Of a stretch of 64,000 nucleotides of DNA, positions 1-10,680 are shown in pieces. The position numbers and the translations under genes were made by a program. The DNA comes from Marinicauda algicola (GTDB taxonomy: Bacteria > Pseudomonadota > Alphaproteobacteria > Caulobacterales > Maricaulaceae). The stretch covers positions 1,116,001-1,180,000 of the forward strand of contig NZ_CP071057.1 of NCBI RefSeq assembly GCF_017161425.1, given 5' to 3'. A model generated the notes under the pieces. The model did no database searches. It was not told where the DNA came from and worked only from the letters and a program-made list of their open reading frames with translations. The stretch's first letter is position 1; each line of letters starts with the position of its first letter.

Positions 1-359
1 TCGTGGATGGCGGCACGGTGCGCCTGCCGCGCCTGATCGGCCAGTCGCGCGCGCTCGACATGATCCTCACCGGGCGGCCGGTGGACGCGCAGGAGGCGTT
101 CCGCATCGGGCTCGCCAACCGGACCTGCGCGGACGGGCAGGCGCTCGAGACCGCGAAGGCGCTGGCGCGCGACATCGCCGCCTTCCCGCAGACCTGCATG
201 AGAAATGACCGGACAAGCGTCCTCGAGCAGTGGTCCCTGCCCGAACGCGACGCCCTCGCGAACGAGACCCGGCGCGGCCTCGACACGCTGAAGAGCGGGG
301 AGACGCTGGAGGGCGCCAGGCGCTTTTCCGGGGGAGAAGGCCGGCACGGCCGGTTCTAG
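1..359 (+). CDS. Enoyl-CoA hydratase/isomerase family protein, C-terminal part
   Basis: Only the last 118 or so codons are in the window; the gene begins upstream. The visible part carries the crotonase C-terminal pattern: a helix with LPRLIGQSRA, then the segment ILTGRPVDAQEAFRIGLAN, followed by helices ending in LEGARRF. These enzymes hydrate or isomerise enoyl-CoA thioesters, typically in fatty-acid beta-oxidation. The oxyanion-hole and catalytic glutamate region lies upstream of the window, so the exact reaction cannot be assigned. It converges on the M14 peptidase gene, with a strong hairpin between them. Confidence 0.85.
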   Translation, partial: VDGGTVRLPRLIGQSRALDMILTGRPVDAQEAFRIGLANRTCADGQALETAKALARDIAAFPQTCMRNDRTSVLEQWSLPERDALANETRRGLDTLKSGETLEGARRFSGGEGRHGRF

Positions 360-368
360 ACACGCGAA

Positions 369-394
369 GGCCCGGCCGCCGGAACGGCCGGGCC
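369..394. terminator. Hairpin between convergent genes
   Basis: A perfect 10-bp GGCCCGGCCG stem with a 6-nt loop lies between the stop codons of the enoyl-CoA hydratase and the M14 peptidase. There is no long T-tract on either strand (TTCG follows on the minus strand). It is probably a bidirectional, imperfect intrinsic terminator. Confidence 0.5.
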
Positions 395-416
395 GCGCGC
401 GCGGAGCTGTCCCCTC

Positions 417-3023
417 CTACTCCTCGTAATCGCCGAACGGGCGATCGATGAGACCGGACAGGAAGATGGCGTTCAGCAGCAGCTTCTCGCTGCCCGGATA
501 GGTGCCGCGGAACACAGGATTGTCGGCGAACAGTATCACCGCACCCGCACCGTGGCGCTGGGCGACGACGGCCGGGGTGCCGGCGATCTCGTCGAGACGG
601 CGCTGCGAGGCATAGCCCGACAGGAGCGGTTCCTCGGTGTACTCGGCCACCACCGCGTAAGGATCACCCTCGGGACGCACCAGCGTCGCGGTGGTGTTGC
701 GGTTGACGGCAAGCGAGCGGTCCAGCAATCCGAAGCCGAGCGGGTGGGTGATGTCCAGATCGGTCTCGAACAGCGCCCCTCCAATGACGTGCTCGGCATC
801 GCGTACGTCCAGCTCGGCGAAGTCGTAGCGGACATAGCGGGTCTGGTCGGCGACGTCCTCACCCTCGCCCTCGTCCTCATCGCCGGCCGCTTCCAGTCCG
901 AGGAAGGCCTCCTGGGCCCAGTACGCGCCCTGCCGGCTGGCGATCAGCGTGCCGCCCTCTTCGCGGATCCACTGGTTGACGCGGGTTGTGGCCTCCTCGG
1001 ACAGGCCCGCATTGCCGCCCACGAGGATCAGGTGCGTGTAGCGCGACCAGTCGAGACCGCCGAGATTGTCCTTACGGCGCAGCGTCACCGGAACGCGCAT
1101 GCGGTAGTCCAGCGTCCACCAGACCTCGCCGGCGTCGTAGCGGGCGAGCCCGTCGTCGTAGAGCAGCAGGATTTCCGGCCGCTCTACGGTGGAGAACACG
1201 TTCCAGGCGCCGAGATCGCGGCCGGGCGTGGGGGTGAAGCCCGAGGTCACGGCATGCACGTGCACTCCGTCCTCGTTCGCGATCGTGCGCATGAGATCGT
1301 GGATGCGCGCCGGCCCCTCGTCCTGGCGCGCCAGCGGAACGAACACCGCCCCGCGCTCGAAATCGGCCTCGCCCTCCGTGGTCTCCACCGTGAAGGGCTC
1401 GCGGCTGACGCGGGCGAACAGGCCGGCGTCGAGCACCCGGTAGAGCGCGCGCGGCGCATAGCTGTCGGTCCAGGAGAAGACATAGCCGTAGGGGGCGCGC
1501 GGCGGCACCGGAGGCGCCGCGAGCGTGCCCATCGCGGCTTCGCCCAGCAGGCGGTCGTTGAACTGTCCGCCGGTCAGCGCGGCATAGTCGAGATCGTAGG
1601 CGAGCGGCAGCGTCCAGCCGGAGACGTCGTAGAAGATGTTCTCCTCGAACTCGGTGACCCGGTCGAACACGCCGCGGATCATGCGGTACTGGTCCTGGTT
1701 CATCGGCACGACGAAGGCCTCGCCGGCCGCGAACTCGGTCCCGTCCACCGTCACGTCGCGGGCAAGCTCGAACACGTCGACATCGTGCTGGCGCAGCAGC
1801 TCGACGAAACGCGCGCTGCGCGCCGCGTCGCCGCGGGCGGTGAACACGTAGGCGCGGGTACGGTCCTGGCGCGCCAGGCGCGGCGCCTCGGCGAAGAACT
1901 CGCGCTGGTAGGCGGTGATTTCCTCGCGCTGGGCCAGCGCGCCCTGCACCGTGGTGAGCGAGGTGCGGAACTGGGTGCGCACATTGTCGGCGTGGGTCAC
2001 GAGACCGTGCTCGGATTCGATTTCACCTCCGCGCGCCGCGCCGATCTCGAACAGGATGCCCAGAGAGCCGTTGACCTGGGGATAGGTCGAGCCCTTGCCG
2101 ATGTAGAAATTGTCGAAATTCTCCTCGGCCGTGTAGAGCCGCGCCTCGGTGTCGAGCCAGCCGGCATGATGCCCGGCGATGCCGAGCGTCAGATCGCGCG
2201 CACGCTCCGGGATCAGCGGGTTGCGCCGGGCCGGTTCGCCGGGATGGAAGTAGAACGGGCTGTCGGTGCCCATCTCGTGATAGTCCGCCGAGACCATGGG
2301 CTTCCACTCGTGCCACTTGGCGATCCAGGCCTGCGCCTCGGGCTGGGTTAGGAGGAGCCACTGGCGATTGAGGTCGAACCAGTAGTGATTGGTGCGCGCC
2401 TCGGTCCACAGATCGTGGGCGGCATGAGCCGGGTCGGTGACGTCGGCATAGGTCCAGAAGGTGTTGTTGTGGTCGATCCGGCGGGTGTGACCGTCCGGAT
2501 TGAAGATGGCGGTGACCAGGATCACGGCCTCGGAGAGCTGCGCCTCGACCTCCTGCCCCTGCGCGGCGGCATAGTGGTAGAGCAGCGGGATCGCCGCATC
2601 CATGCCGGAGCTTTCCGCGCCGTGGACGCCGTAATTGAGCCAGATCGGCATCGGCGCGGCGTCGGCCGGAGCCTCGCCCAGGCGACGCTGGAGATGGGCC
2701 TCGCGGATCTCGCCGATCCTTGCGTGGTTCTCCGGGCTCGTCACGGTGAAGAACAGGATGGGGCGGCGCTCGTGGGAATAGCCGATCGTCTCCACCTCGA
2801 TGCGGTCGGAGACCTCGGCGAGACGGGTGAGGTAGGCCACCATCTGGTCGTGGCGCACCGGGCGCTCGCCGATGCCGAACCCGAACACCTCCTCCGGCGT
2901 CGGCACGGCGCTGTCGTAGCGGGTGTTCTCCACCTGGAAGAAGCCGATCGGCTCGGCGCTGGCGGCGCCTGTGACGGCAAGCAGGCTACAGGCGGCCAGG
3001 ATGGCGCGCGGCAGTCGAAGCAT
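417..3023 (-). CDS. Secreted M14-family zinc metallopeptidase with long C-terminal extension
   Basis: The 868-aa protein has an N-terminal signal peptide (about residues 1-23, ending ASA). The M14 carboxypeptidase fold follows, with zinc ligands visible as HGAE (H134, E137) and H249 in SADYHEMG, the substrate-binding LNR at 218-220, and the likely catalytic glutamate E326 in ILFEIG. Family members remove C-terminal residues or cleave peptide amides outside the cytoplasm. The roughly 500 residues after the catalytic domain contain an acidic linker (DEDEGEGED, near residue 715) and a region resembling the class-I glutamine amidotransferase-like fold; that reading is inference. Shine-Dalgarno GGGGAG precedes the ATG. 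It is transcribed divergently from bipA. The exact substrate is unknown. Confidence 0.88.
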   Translation of the reverse strand: MLRLPRAILAACSLLAVTGAASAEPIGFFQVENTRYDSAVPTPEEVFGFGIGERPVRHDQMVAYLTRLAEVSDRIEVETIGYSHERRPILFFTVTSPENHARIGEIREAHLQRRLGEAPADAAPMPIWLNYGVHGAESSGMDAAIPLLYHYAAAQGQEVEAQLSEAVILVTAIFNPDGHTRRIDHNNTFWTYADVTDPAHAAHDLWTEARTNHYWFDLNRQWLLLTQPEAQAWIAKWHEWKPMVSADYHEMGTDSPFYFHPGEPARRNPLIPERARDLTLGIAGHHAGWLDTEARLYTAEENFDNFYIGKGSTYPQVNGSLGILFEIGAARGGEIESEHGLVTHADNVRTQFRTSLTTVQGALAQREEITAYQREFFAEAPRLARQDRTRAYVFTARGDAARSARFVELLRQHDVDVFELARDVTVDGTEFAAGEAFVVPMNQDQYRMIRGVFDRVTEFEENIFYDVSGWTLPLAYDLDYAALTGGQFNDRLLGEAAMGTLAAPPVPPRAPYGYVFSWTDSYAPRALYRVLDAGLFARVSREPFTVETTEGEADFERGAVFVPLARQDEGPARIHDLMRTIANEDGVHVHAVTSGFTPTPGRDLGAWNVFSTVERPEILLLYDDGLARYDAGEVWWTLDYRMRVPVTLRRKDNLGGLDWSRYTHLILVGGNAGLSEEATTRVNQWIREEGGTLIASRQGAYWAQEAFLGLEAAGDEDEGEGEDVADQTRYVRYDFAELDVRDAEHVIGGALFETDLDITHPLGFGLLDRSLAVNRNTTATLVRPEGDPYAVVAEYTEEPLLSGYASQRRLDEIAGTPAVVAQRHGAGAVILFADNPVFRGTYPGSEKLLLNAIFLSGLIDRPFGDYEE

Positions 3024-3169
3024 GAGCTCTCCCCATTTCGTCTTTTTTTGCAGGCATTGATTTCGAGCCGGACCATAACGATCTGATCGTGCGAGCGCCA
3101 GCTAGCCATGCCGCGCCCGCGCCTGTATGAGAGCGCGCAAATATACTCCCCCGCCAAGGAAGAGCCTTC

Positions 3170-4993
<1,824 letters not shown>

Positions 4994-5007
4994 GACGCCT
5001 TCTTCGC

Positions 5008-5030
5008 GTCATTCCGGCAACCGGAATGAC
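5008..5030. terminator. Hairpin between bipA and glycosyltransferase gene
   Basis: GTCATTCCGG-CAA-CCGGAATGAC is a perfect 10-bp stem with a 3-nt loop, placed 15 nt after the bipA stop and 19 nt from the convergent stop. It has no T-tract, so it is a weak or bidirectional terminator, or a small REP-like palindrome. I see no second copy in the window. Confidence 0.45.
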
Positions 5031-5048
5031 GGGGGATCGGAAGGGGTA

Positions 5049-6752
5049 TCATTCGCGCACCCGCACCGCGCTGCGCTCCAGGGTGAAGGCGGTCATCACC
5101 AGGTCGTCGCCCTTGACGTAGTTGTACCCGGTGAGCGTGCCGAGCGCCCGCAGCTCGCCGCCGGCCGCCTCGACGACCGCCTGGAAGGCCTCGGCCTGCG
5201 TGACGTCGACGAAGGCCATGCCGCATTCGGGATGGGCGAGCACGAACGCGCCTGCTTCGGCCCCGTCCTCGGCGCGCAGGGCGGCGGTGCCGACATTGAA
5301 GGCGATGGAGGGCTCGCGATAGCCGGCCACGGCGATCGCGATGTCCTCGCAACCGGCGAGCTGGGCCGCAAACCGGCCCATGTCGCGCGAGATCCACATC
5401 GGCGTCACGGCGGGAATGGCGAAGGCGAAGGCGGCCGCATAGGTCGCCGCGGCGGCGACCGCGACGGCGATGAGCCGGTCGAGGCCCGGCCGCAGCACCA
5501 GCGCGATGACCGCGAGCGCGGCGACGATCCCCATCGCGAGCGTGGCATAGGCGGCAAGGCCCGGTTCGAGTTCGAAGAAGAGCCGCGCCGCCAGCGGCAC
5601 GCCGGCCACGACCAGTCCGGCCAGGACGCCGAACGCGGCAAGCGTCCCGTAGAACGCCTTCGAACGCCAGCCGGCGAGCAGCTCCCGCCACCGGTCGAGG
5701 CCGAGCGCGACCAGGATCGCGATCGCGGGCAAGGCCGGCAGGGTGTAGTGCGGCAGCTTCGTCGCCACGAGCTCGAACACGACATAGGTCGGCAATGCCC
5801 AGGCGATCAGGAACTTCACCCGGTCGTCCTCGCGCCCGCGCCACGCCGCCAGGAGCGCAAGCCCCAGCAGCGCGGAGGCCGGCCACAGCACCAGGGGCGA
5901 CAGCATCAGGTGATAGCCGAGCGGGCCGCCATGGGCCTCGTGGGCCTCGGTCACCTTGCCGAGCAGCGACCAGCCGACCGCCTTCTGCGCGAACGCCCAG
6001 TCGGTCTGCAGATTGATGGCGAGGAACCAGGGCAGGAAGATCGCGAGCGCGAGCGCGATGCCCGGCAGGGGCCGCACCTTCAGGAACAGCCCCGGATCGC
6101 GCTTCCAGCCGGCATAGACGGCGAGGGTGAGCGCCGTGATCATGAAGAAGATCGGGCCCTTGACGAGCAGGCTCGCCCCGATCGCGGCCCACATCGCCGC
6201 CGGCCAGCCCCAGAAGCCGGGCCGCCGGTTCTGATCCTTCAGGAGGATCATCGCGAGCCCGGCCTGGGCGATCATCCCGAAGCCCAGGAGGATCGCGTCG
6301 GTCTTCGCGGTACGCGCCTCGAGCGCGAGCAGGAGCGTCGCGGCAAGCGCGATCCCGGCGGCGAAACCGACATAGGGCGAGAACAGGCGCGCGCCGATGA
6401 AGGCCGTCAGCGCCACGGCCGCGAGCGAGAGCAGGAAGCCCGGCAGGCGGTGCGCGCCGATCGGCGCATCCGCGCCGCCGAAGGGCACGGCCGCCGCGGC
6501 CTGCAGCCAGTAGGTCATCACCGGCTGCTTGTGGCGCGCCTCGTCCTGGAAGCGGATATCGATGAACTCGCCGGTCTCGAGCATCTGGCGGCTCGCCTGG
6601 GCATAGCGCGCCTCGTCGCGGTCCACGACGGGAATCGAGAACAGGCCCGGCAGCAGCGCCGCAATGGCGACCAGCATCAGCACGAGCCAGGCGCGCGGCG
6701 AGAGCCGGTCCTCGCCCGGGTCGCGGCTCAGCGCGACGAAACCCCTCCTCAC
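5049..6752 (-). CDS. ArnT-like membrane glycosyltransferase (GT39/GT83 type)
   Basis: A 567-aa multi-pass membrane protein with the GT-C signature: a first periplasmic loop with VDRDEARYA (D44, E47) after the first transmembrane helix, about 11-12 helices, and a soluble C-terminal domain. Such enzymes transfer a sugar from a polyprenyl-phosphate carrier onto lipid A, protein or glycan on the periplasmic side. I start it at the GTG at 6752, which overlaps the upstream gene's TGA (GTGA), rather than at a longer extension that would run through that gene. The DPM1-like partner directly upstream probably makes its polyprenyl-linked donor. Acceptor unknown. Confidence 0.85.
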   Translation of the reverse strand: MRRGFVALSRDPGEDRLSPRAWLVLMLVAIAALLPGLFSIPVVDRDEARYAQASRQMLETGEFIDIRFQDEARHKQPVMTYWLQAAAAVPFGGADAPIGAHRLPGFLLSLAAVALTAFIGARLFSPYVGFAAGIALAATLLLALEARTAKTDAILLGFGMIAQAGLAMILLKDQNRRPGFWGWPAAMWAAIGASLLVKGPIFFMITALTLAVYAGWKRDPGLFLKVRPLPGIALALAIFLPWFLAINLQTDWAFAQKAVGWSLLGKVTEAHEAHGGPLGYHLMLSPLVLWPASALLGLALLAAWRGREDDRVKFLIAWALPTYVVFELVATKLPHYTLPALPAIAILVALGLDRWRELLAGWRSKAFYGTLAAFGVLAGLVVAGVPLAARLFFELEPGLAAYATLAMGIVAALAVIALVLRPGLDRLIAVAVAAAATYAAAFAFAIPAVTPMWISRDMGRFAAQLAGCEDIAIAVAGYREPSIAFNVGTAALRAEDGAEAGAFVLAHPECGMAFVDVTQAEAFQAVVEAAGGELRALGTLTGYNYVKGDDLVMTAFTLERSAVRVRE

Positions 6753-7513
6753 CGCGTCTCTCCCGGTTCGCGAAGGCTCGCGCCGAGCACCAGTTCCTTC
6801 GAGGGCACATGGGTGCGCCGCATGATCCAGATCACCCCCATCAGGTCGAAGAAGCCCGCTACGGCCCGTCCGATATTGGTGTATTTCGAGCTGCCCCCTG
6901 CGCGCGGACGGTTCACCACGGGCACATTGACCGTCTCGTAGCCGAGATGTCCGGACAGGGCCGGAAGATAGCGGTGCAGCGCGTCGAAGAAGGGCAGCGC
7001 CAGGAACAGGTCGCGCGGGATGAGCTTGAGCCCGCAGGCGGTGTCCGGACAATCGTCATTGAGAAGCGTGCGCCGCAGCGTGTTGGCGATCCGCGAGGCG
7101 ATCTTGCGGCTGCCCCCGTCGGTGCGGTTCTTCCGGTTGCCGGCGACCACGCCGATCTCGCCGACCGTGCCGAGATCGACGACCTGCACCATGTCGAGGA
7201 CGGAGCGCGGATCGTCCTGCCCGTCCCCGTCCATCGTGGCGACCCAGACCGCCTTCGCGGCGAGCACGCCGGTGCGCAGGGCCGCGCTCTTGCCCGAGCG
7301 GTTGGGATGGCGGATGACGCGCACGCGGGGGTCGGCCTGGGCAAGCGCGGCAAGCGCGCCAGCGGTGTCGTCCGCGCTGCCGTCGTCGATCACGATGATC
7401 TCGAAGCTGTCGAGGCTGCCGGCGAAGACCTCGAGCGCTTCGCGCACCACGGTCTCGATGCTCTCGGCTTCGTTATAGGCAGGGATGACGATCGAGAGGC
7501 GGGGCGCGGTCAT
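6749..7513 (-). CDS. Family 2 glycosyltransferase, DPM1/ArnC-like
   Basis: A 254-aa cytoplasmic GT2 enzyme with the GT-A fold: SIVIPAYNEAESIE at the N terminus, DDGSADDT and the DxD-type MDGDGQDDP. It has the dolichyl/undecaprenyl-phosphate glycosyltransferase look (NRSGKSAALRTG) and one C-terminal hydrophobic stretch (FFDLMGVIW). The predicted role is to load a sugar nucleotide onto polyprenyl phosphate for the ArnT-like enzyme that follows with a 4-base overlap. The pair sits downstream of the hfsK-like gene on the same strand, 117 bp away. It could decorate lipid A, the holdfast glycan or another envelope polymer. Confidence 0.85.
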   Translation of the reverse strand: MTAPRLSIVIPAYNEAESIETVVREALEVFAGSLDSFEIIVIDDGSADDTAGALAALAQADPRVRVIRHPNRSGKSAALRTGVLAAKAVWVATMDGDGQDDPRSVLDMVQVVDLGTVGEIGVVAGNRKNRTDGGSRKIASRIANTLRRTLLNDDCPDTACGLKLIPRDLFLALPFFDALHRYLPALSGHLGYETVNVPVVNRPRAGGSSKYTNIGRAVAGFFDLMGVIWIMRRTHVPSKELVLGASLREPGETR

Positions 7514-7630
7514 CGGCAGGACTCTTCACGCAAGGAGGCTGGCGGACCAGCTTGGCACTGAAAACAGCGCCTTCCTAGCGCGAAGCGGCGCACGACGCCA
7601 CGCCCGCCTCGCAGGCGGTGGGCCCCGGGT

Positions 7631-8701
7631 TCAGCGCGCGTGAATGCCCGCCATCAGGTCGATGCGCCGGAATACCCGGCCCGGCAGACCGCCGACGGGA
7701 CGCGGCAGCGCATCGCCCGCGCGCTCCAGACTGCCGGCAAGCGCGCGCACCGCGCCGGCGAACGAGGGTCGGCCGACATAGCCGCGCACCAGCGGGAACT
7801 GCCAGCTGCCGAGCTGGGCCTTGAAGTCGTAATCGCCCGGCCCGAGGTGGATCTCCTGGACACCGTCCTCGCTCAGCGCCTGCGCGAGCCGCATCAGAAG
7901 GGCAAGGCCCGGGCCGAACTGGGAGAAATCGGGATCGTAGGACGGAAACCAGTAGTGCATCACGCGCGCGCTGCGCATGCCGACATGAACCGCCGCGAGG
8001 CGCCCGCCGATCTCCAGGCTGGAGACCAGACCCCGTGTCTCGCCACGTGAGGCCAGCAGCGCGGACATCAGATCGCGCGTCCAGCCTACCGAGAACACGT
8101 CGAGATGGCCGGTGCGCCTGTATTGCGCGCTCTTCCACGCCAGCCCGGCCTCCAGCACGTGCGCGCGCCGGTCGTCGACGCGCAGCACCGCGCCGGCCTC
8201 TTCGATCTTCCGCTCGCGGGCACGCAGATTGCGGAACGCCTTCGGCTCGAGCGCAGTGCGGCGGGCGAGATAGGCGTCGAACCCCTCCGACAGATCGATC
8301 ACCCAGGAACCGTCCTCGATGCGGCCGTGGGCGCGAAACGCCCCCTGGTTACCCGGGACCCCGAAGAAGTCGTACACGGCGATGCCGCCCGCTTCCACGA
8401 GGCGGGCGAGATCGATGCGCGCGCCAGGCTCCGCGATCAGCCCGTGATGATCGCCGAGCGGGCCGCCGAGCGGGCGGGCATGGCCGAGAAGACCGGTATG
8501 CAGGGGCAGGAAGGCGGCGGGACGGCCGGCCTCGCGCGTCACCAGGACGCGCACGTCGTGGCGCACGCCCGCCATCGCGTCGAGGAAGTCGAGGGAAAAA
8601 TAGGGGCTCGCCAGCAGCGGGTCGGCGGCGCGGAAGGCACACCAGGCCTCCCGCTCGGCCCGGCCGAGTTCCTCTGCGCGGCAAACCGAGACGTCCGGCA
8701 T
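7631..8701 (-). CDS. hfsK: CelD/BcsL-type GNAT acyltransferase, HfsK-like
   Basis: A 356-aa protein with the two-lobe acyltransferase architecture of the CelD/BcsL and FemAB-like group. SPYFSLDFL lies near the start and the C-terminal GNAT-like half contains VHVGMRSARVMHYWFPSYDP and GPGLALLMRLAQAL. In Caulobacter, HfsK is a GNAT-family protein needed for a cohesive, properly modified holdfast. Here it lies divergent from the hfsG-H-L-like run, which supports that name, but the CelD family is broad and orthology should be confirmed. Probably soluble and cytoplasmic; no signal peptide. Confidence 0.7.
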   Translation of the reverse strand: MPDVSVCRAEELGRAEREAWCAFRAADPLLASPYFSLDFLDAMAGVRHDVRVLVTREAGRPAAFLPLHTGLLGHARPLGGPLGDHHGLIAEPGARIDLARLVEAGGIAVYDFFGVPGNQGAFRAHGRIEDGSWVIDLSEGFDAYLARRTALEPKAFRNLRARERKIEEAGAVLRVDDRRAHVLEAGLAWKSAQYRRTGHLDVFSVGWTRDLMSALLASRGETRGLVSSLEIGGRLAAVHVGMRSARVMHYWFPSYDPDFSQFGPGLALLMRLAQALSEDGVQEIHLGPGDYDFKAQLGSWQFPLVRGYVGRPSFAGAVRALAGSLERAGDALPRPVGGLPGRVFRRIDLMAGIHAR

Positions 8702-8974
8702 GGTTCGCTCCTGTCAGGCGCACCGCGTTGAAACGCAGCGCGCAACCTTCGCGCGGCTTAAGCCCGCTTTCAGGTCTTCGTGTGCAGGATGCGTGCCGGG
8801 CCGCAACCGGGTCGCCGAGCGATCGGCCCCGGCCTTGCATGAAGGGCCCTCCAAGATGCGCCGCCATCCGATCCTGGGACACTGCCGCTCCATGCCGCAC
8901 GCTCGACCCGCCCTTCCCGCTCTCCCGTCCGCCTCGCGGCGCGGCGTCGAGGCGCTCATCAGGGCGATCGCGCA
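8702..8974. promoter_or_regulatory. Divergent intergenic region hfsK / hfsG
   Basis: This 273-bp spacer separates two divergent polysaccharide genes and must hold both promoters. A TTAAGC half-site resembling half of a CtrA box is present near 8758, without a good second half. No hairpin or credible small gene is seen. Confidence 0.35.
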
Positions 8975-9904
8975 ATGAGCCCCGCCCTGTTCACCGAGAC
9001 CGTCAATGCGGCCGCGAACTCGGCGGGCACGGCGCACCTGTCCGTGCTGGTGCCGTTCTACCGCGACGACGCGGGGGCCCTGCTGTCCGCCTTCGAGCGG
9101 GAGGCCGGGGACGGGACGGAGATGGTCCTCTTCGACGACGGGTGCCCGGACGAGCGCCTCAACGCCGAGACCGCCCAAGCGGTCCTGGCCTGTCCCCGGC
9201 CGGCCCGACTCGTCACCGCCCGCAGCAATCTCGGCCGTGCCGGCGCACGCAATGCGCTCGCCCGGCGGGCCCGCGGCGCCTGGCTTCTCTATCTCGATGC
9301 CGACATGGTGCTCCCCGCCGGCTTCTTCGCGCGCTGGCAGGAGATCGCCGGGAAGGCCGAATTCGACGCCGCCTTCGGAGGGTTCGACCTTATCGCCGAC
9401 GAAGCACGCGAACACCGCGTCCATGCCGCGCTCGCCCGCGCCGGCGACGTCGCACCGGCCGCCGCACGGACCGCACGCGGAGCGTCTGCGGTGTGCAGCT
9501 CGAACCTCCTGGTGCGCGCCGCGCTGATGCGTACCGTCCCGTTCGACGAGGGCTTCACAGGCTGGGGCTGGGAGGATGTCGACTGGGCCGTGCGCGCGTC
9601 GAAGGCAGGCCGCCTCGTCCATGTCGACAACTCGGCCGTCCATGCCGGCCTGCAGCCGGTGGAGGGACTCCTGTCCAAGTTCGCCGCCGGCGGCGCCAAC
9701 TTCGCCCGCTTTCTCGCCCGCAATCCGGAAATGTCCGTCCTTCCCGGAGCGCGCGCCGCCGTGCTGGTGAAGCGCACGCGCCTGGCATCGCCCGTCCGCC
9801 GCCTCTCGGCCGCGGCCGCGCGGTCCCAGGTGCTGCCGGTCCGGCTGCGGGTCCTGGCACTCAAGCTCTACCGGGCGGCCTGCGCAGCGGAGGCGTTGTC
9901 ATGA
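8975..9904 (+). CDS. hfsG: Family 2 glycosyltransferase, HfsG-like
   Basis: A 309-aa GT2 enzyme. It has LSVLVPFYRDD at the N terminus, the metal-binding LYLDADMVLP, and FTGWGWEDVDWAVR, the acceptor/catalytic ED motif of galactosyl- and N-acetylglucosaminyl-transferase-type GT2 enzymes. It builds a repeat-unit glycan on undecaprenyl phosphate in the cytoplasm. It is followed with a 4-base ATGA overlap by a polysaccharide deacetylase, the same G-H pairing as hfsG-hfsH of Caulobacter. The name rests on this context plus family membership. Start: ATG with AGGG upstream; a longer in-frame extension is not supported. Confidence 0.75.
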   Translation: MSPALFTETVNAAANSAGTAHLSVLVPFYRDDAGALLSAFEREAGDGTEMVLFDDGCPDERLNAETAQAVLACPRPARLVTARSNLGRAGARNALARRARGAWLLYLDADMVLPAGFFARWQEIAGKAEFDAAFGGFDLIADEAREHRVHAALARAGDVAPAAARTARGASAVCSSNLLVRAALMRTVPFDEGFTGWGWEDVDWAVRASKAGRLVHVDNSAVHAGLQPVEGLLSKFAAGGANFARFLARNPEMSVLPGARAAVLVKRTRLASPVRRLSAAAARSQVLPVRLRVLALKLYRAACAAEALS

Positions 9905-10680
9905 GCCAAACCTACATCCCCGCGTCCGGCTTTGCCGGCAAGCTGCGCCGCCTGGCGGCGCGCCGGCTCGCCCGGACCCCGCTCCAGATCACGCTTGACC
10001 GGGCACTCGTCAGCTTCACCTTCGACGATTTTCCGATCTCCGCCGCCACGGCGGGCGCGCAGATCCTGGAGGACTTCGGCTGGCGCGGGACGTTCTTCGC
10101 CAGCGCGGGCTTTGCCGGGGGCGAGACCCATCTCGGCAAGATGTTCGAGACGCGCGAACTCCTGCGCCTGTGCCACTCCGGTCACGAGATCGGCTGTCAC
10201 ACCTATGCGCACGAGGATGCGAGCCGGATCGGTGCCGGCGATGTCGTGCGCGACTGCGCGCGCAATCGGCGCTGCCTCGAACTGATGGGTCTCGAGAAAC
10301 CCCTGACCAGCTTCGCCTTTCCCTATGGCGAGGCGAGCCCGGGGGCCAAGGCCGCGCTCTCGCGCGTCTACCGCGCGCTGCGCGGCGTGCAGCCCGGCAT
10401 CAATCGCGGCGAGGCCGACCGGGCACTGCTCAAGGCGGTGCCGCTCGATGGCGGCCAGGCCGGGCTCGCACGCGCACTCGACCACGTGCGCGATGCGGTA
10501 CGCGCTCCGGGCTGGCTGATCTTCTACGGCCACGATGTCCGCAACGCCCCCGGACCCTGGGGCTGCACGCCGGAATTCCTGCGCAGCGTCTGCCGCCTCG
10601 CCGCCGACCTCAAGTGCGAGGTGCTGCCGATGCGCGAGGCGCTCGACCGTATCGAGGCACGCGAGGTGGAGGCGGCATGA
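9901..10680 (+). CDS. hfsH: Polysaccharide deacetylase, HfsH-like
   Basis: A 259-aa NodB-homology (CE4) deacetylase. The motifs are visible in order: SFTFDDFPI (TFDD, catalytic base and metal Asp), HSGHEIGCHTYAH (the H-x3-H metal ligands), and later LIFYGHDV. HfsH deacetylates N-acetylglucosamine in the Caulobacter holdfast, giving the adhesin its cohesive and adhesive strength. No signal peptide or transmembrane segment is seen, matching a cytoplasmic enzyme acting on lipid-linked repeats. The ATG overlaps the upstream glycosyltransferase stop; the gene's own stop overlaps the next ATG. Translational coupling of all three is therefore likely. Confidence 0.83.
   Translation: MSQTYIPASGFAGKLRRLAARRLARTPLQITLDRALVSFTFDDFPISAATAGAQILEDFGWRGTFFASAGFAGGETHLGKMFETRELLRLCHSGHEIGCHTYAHEDASRIGAGDVVRDCARNRRCLELMGLEKPLTSFAFPYGEASPGAKAALSRVYRALRGVQPGINRGEADRALLKAVPLDGGQAGLARALDHVRDAVRAPGWLIFYGHDVRNAPGPWGCTPEFLRSVCRLAADLKCEVLPMREALDRIEAREVEAA

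Noticed and set aside
552-2351. 600-codon plus-strand frame opposite the M14 peptidase
   Set aside because: Composition typical of a reverse-complement shadow in GC-rich DNA; no ribosome site or domain.
5008-5030. REP-type repeat element
   Set aside because: Only a single copy of the GTCATTCCGG palindrome is seen in the window, so it is treated as a hairpin, not as a repeat family.
8035-9900. Extension of the deacetylase frame far upstream across hfsK and hfsG
   Set aside because: The sequence before 9901 is Arg/Pro-rich nonsense overlapping real genes; the NodB domain starts after the ATG at 9901, which overlaps the hfsG stop.
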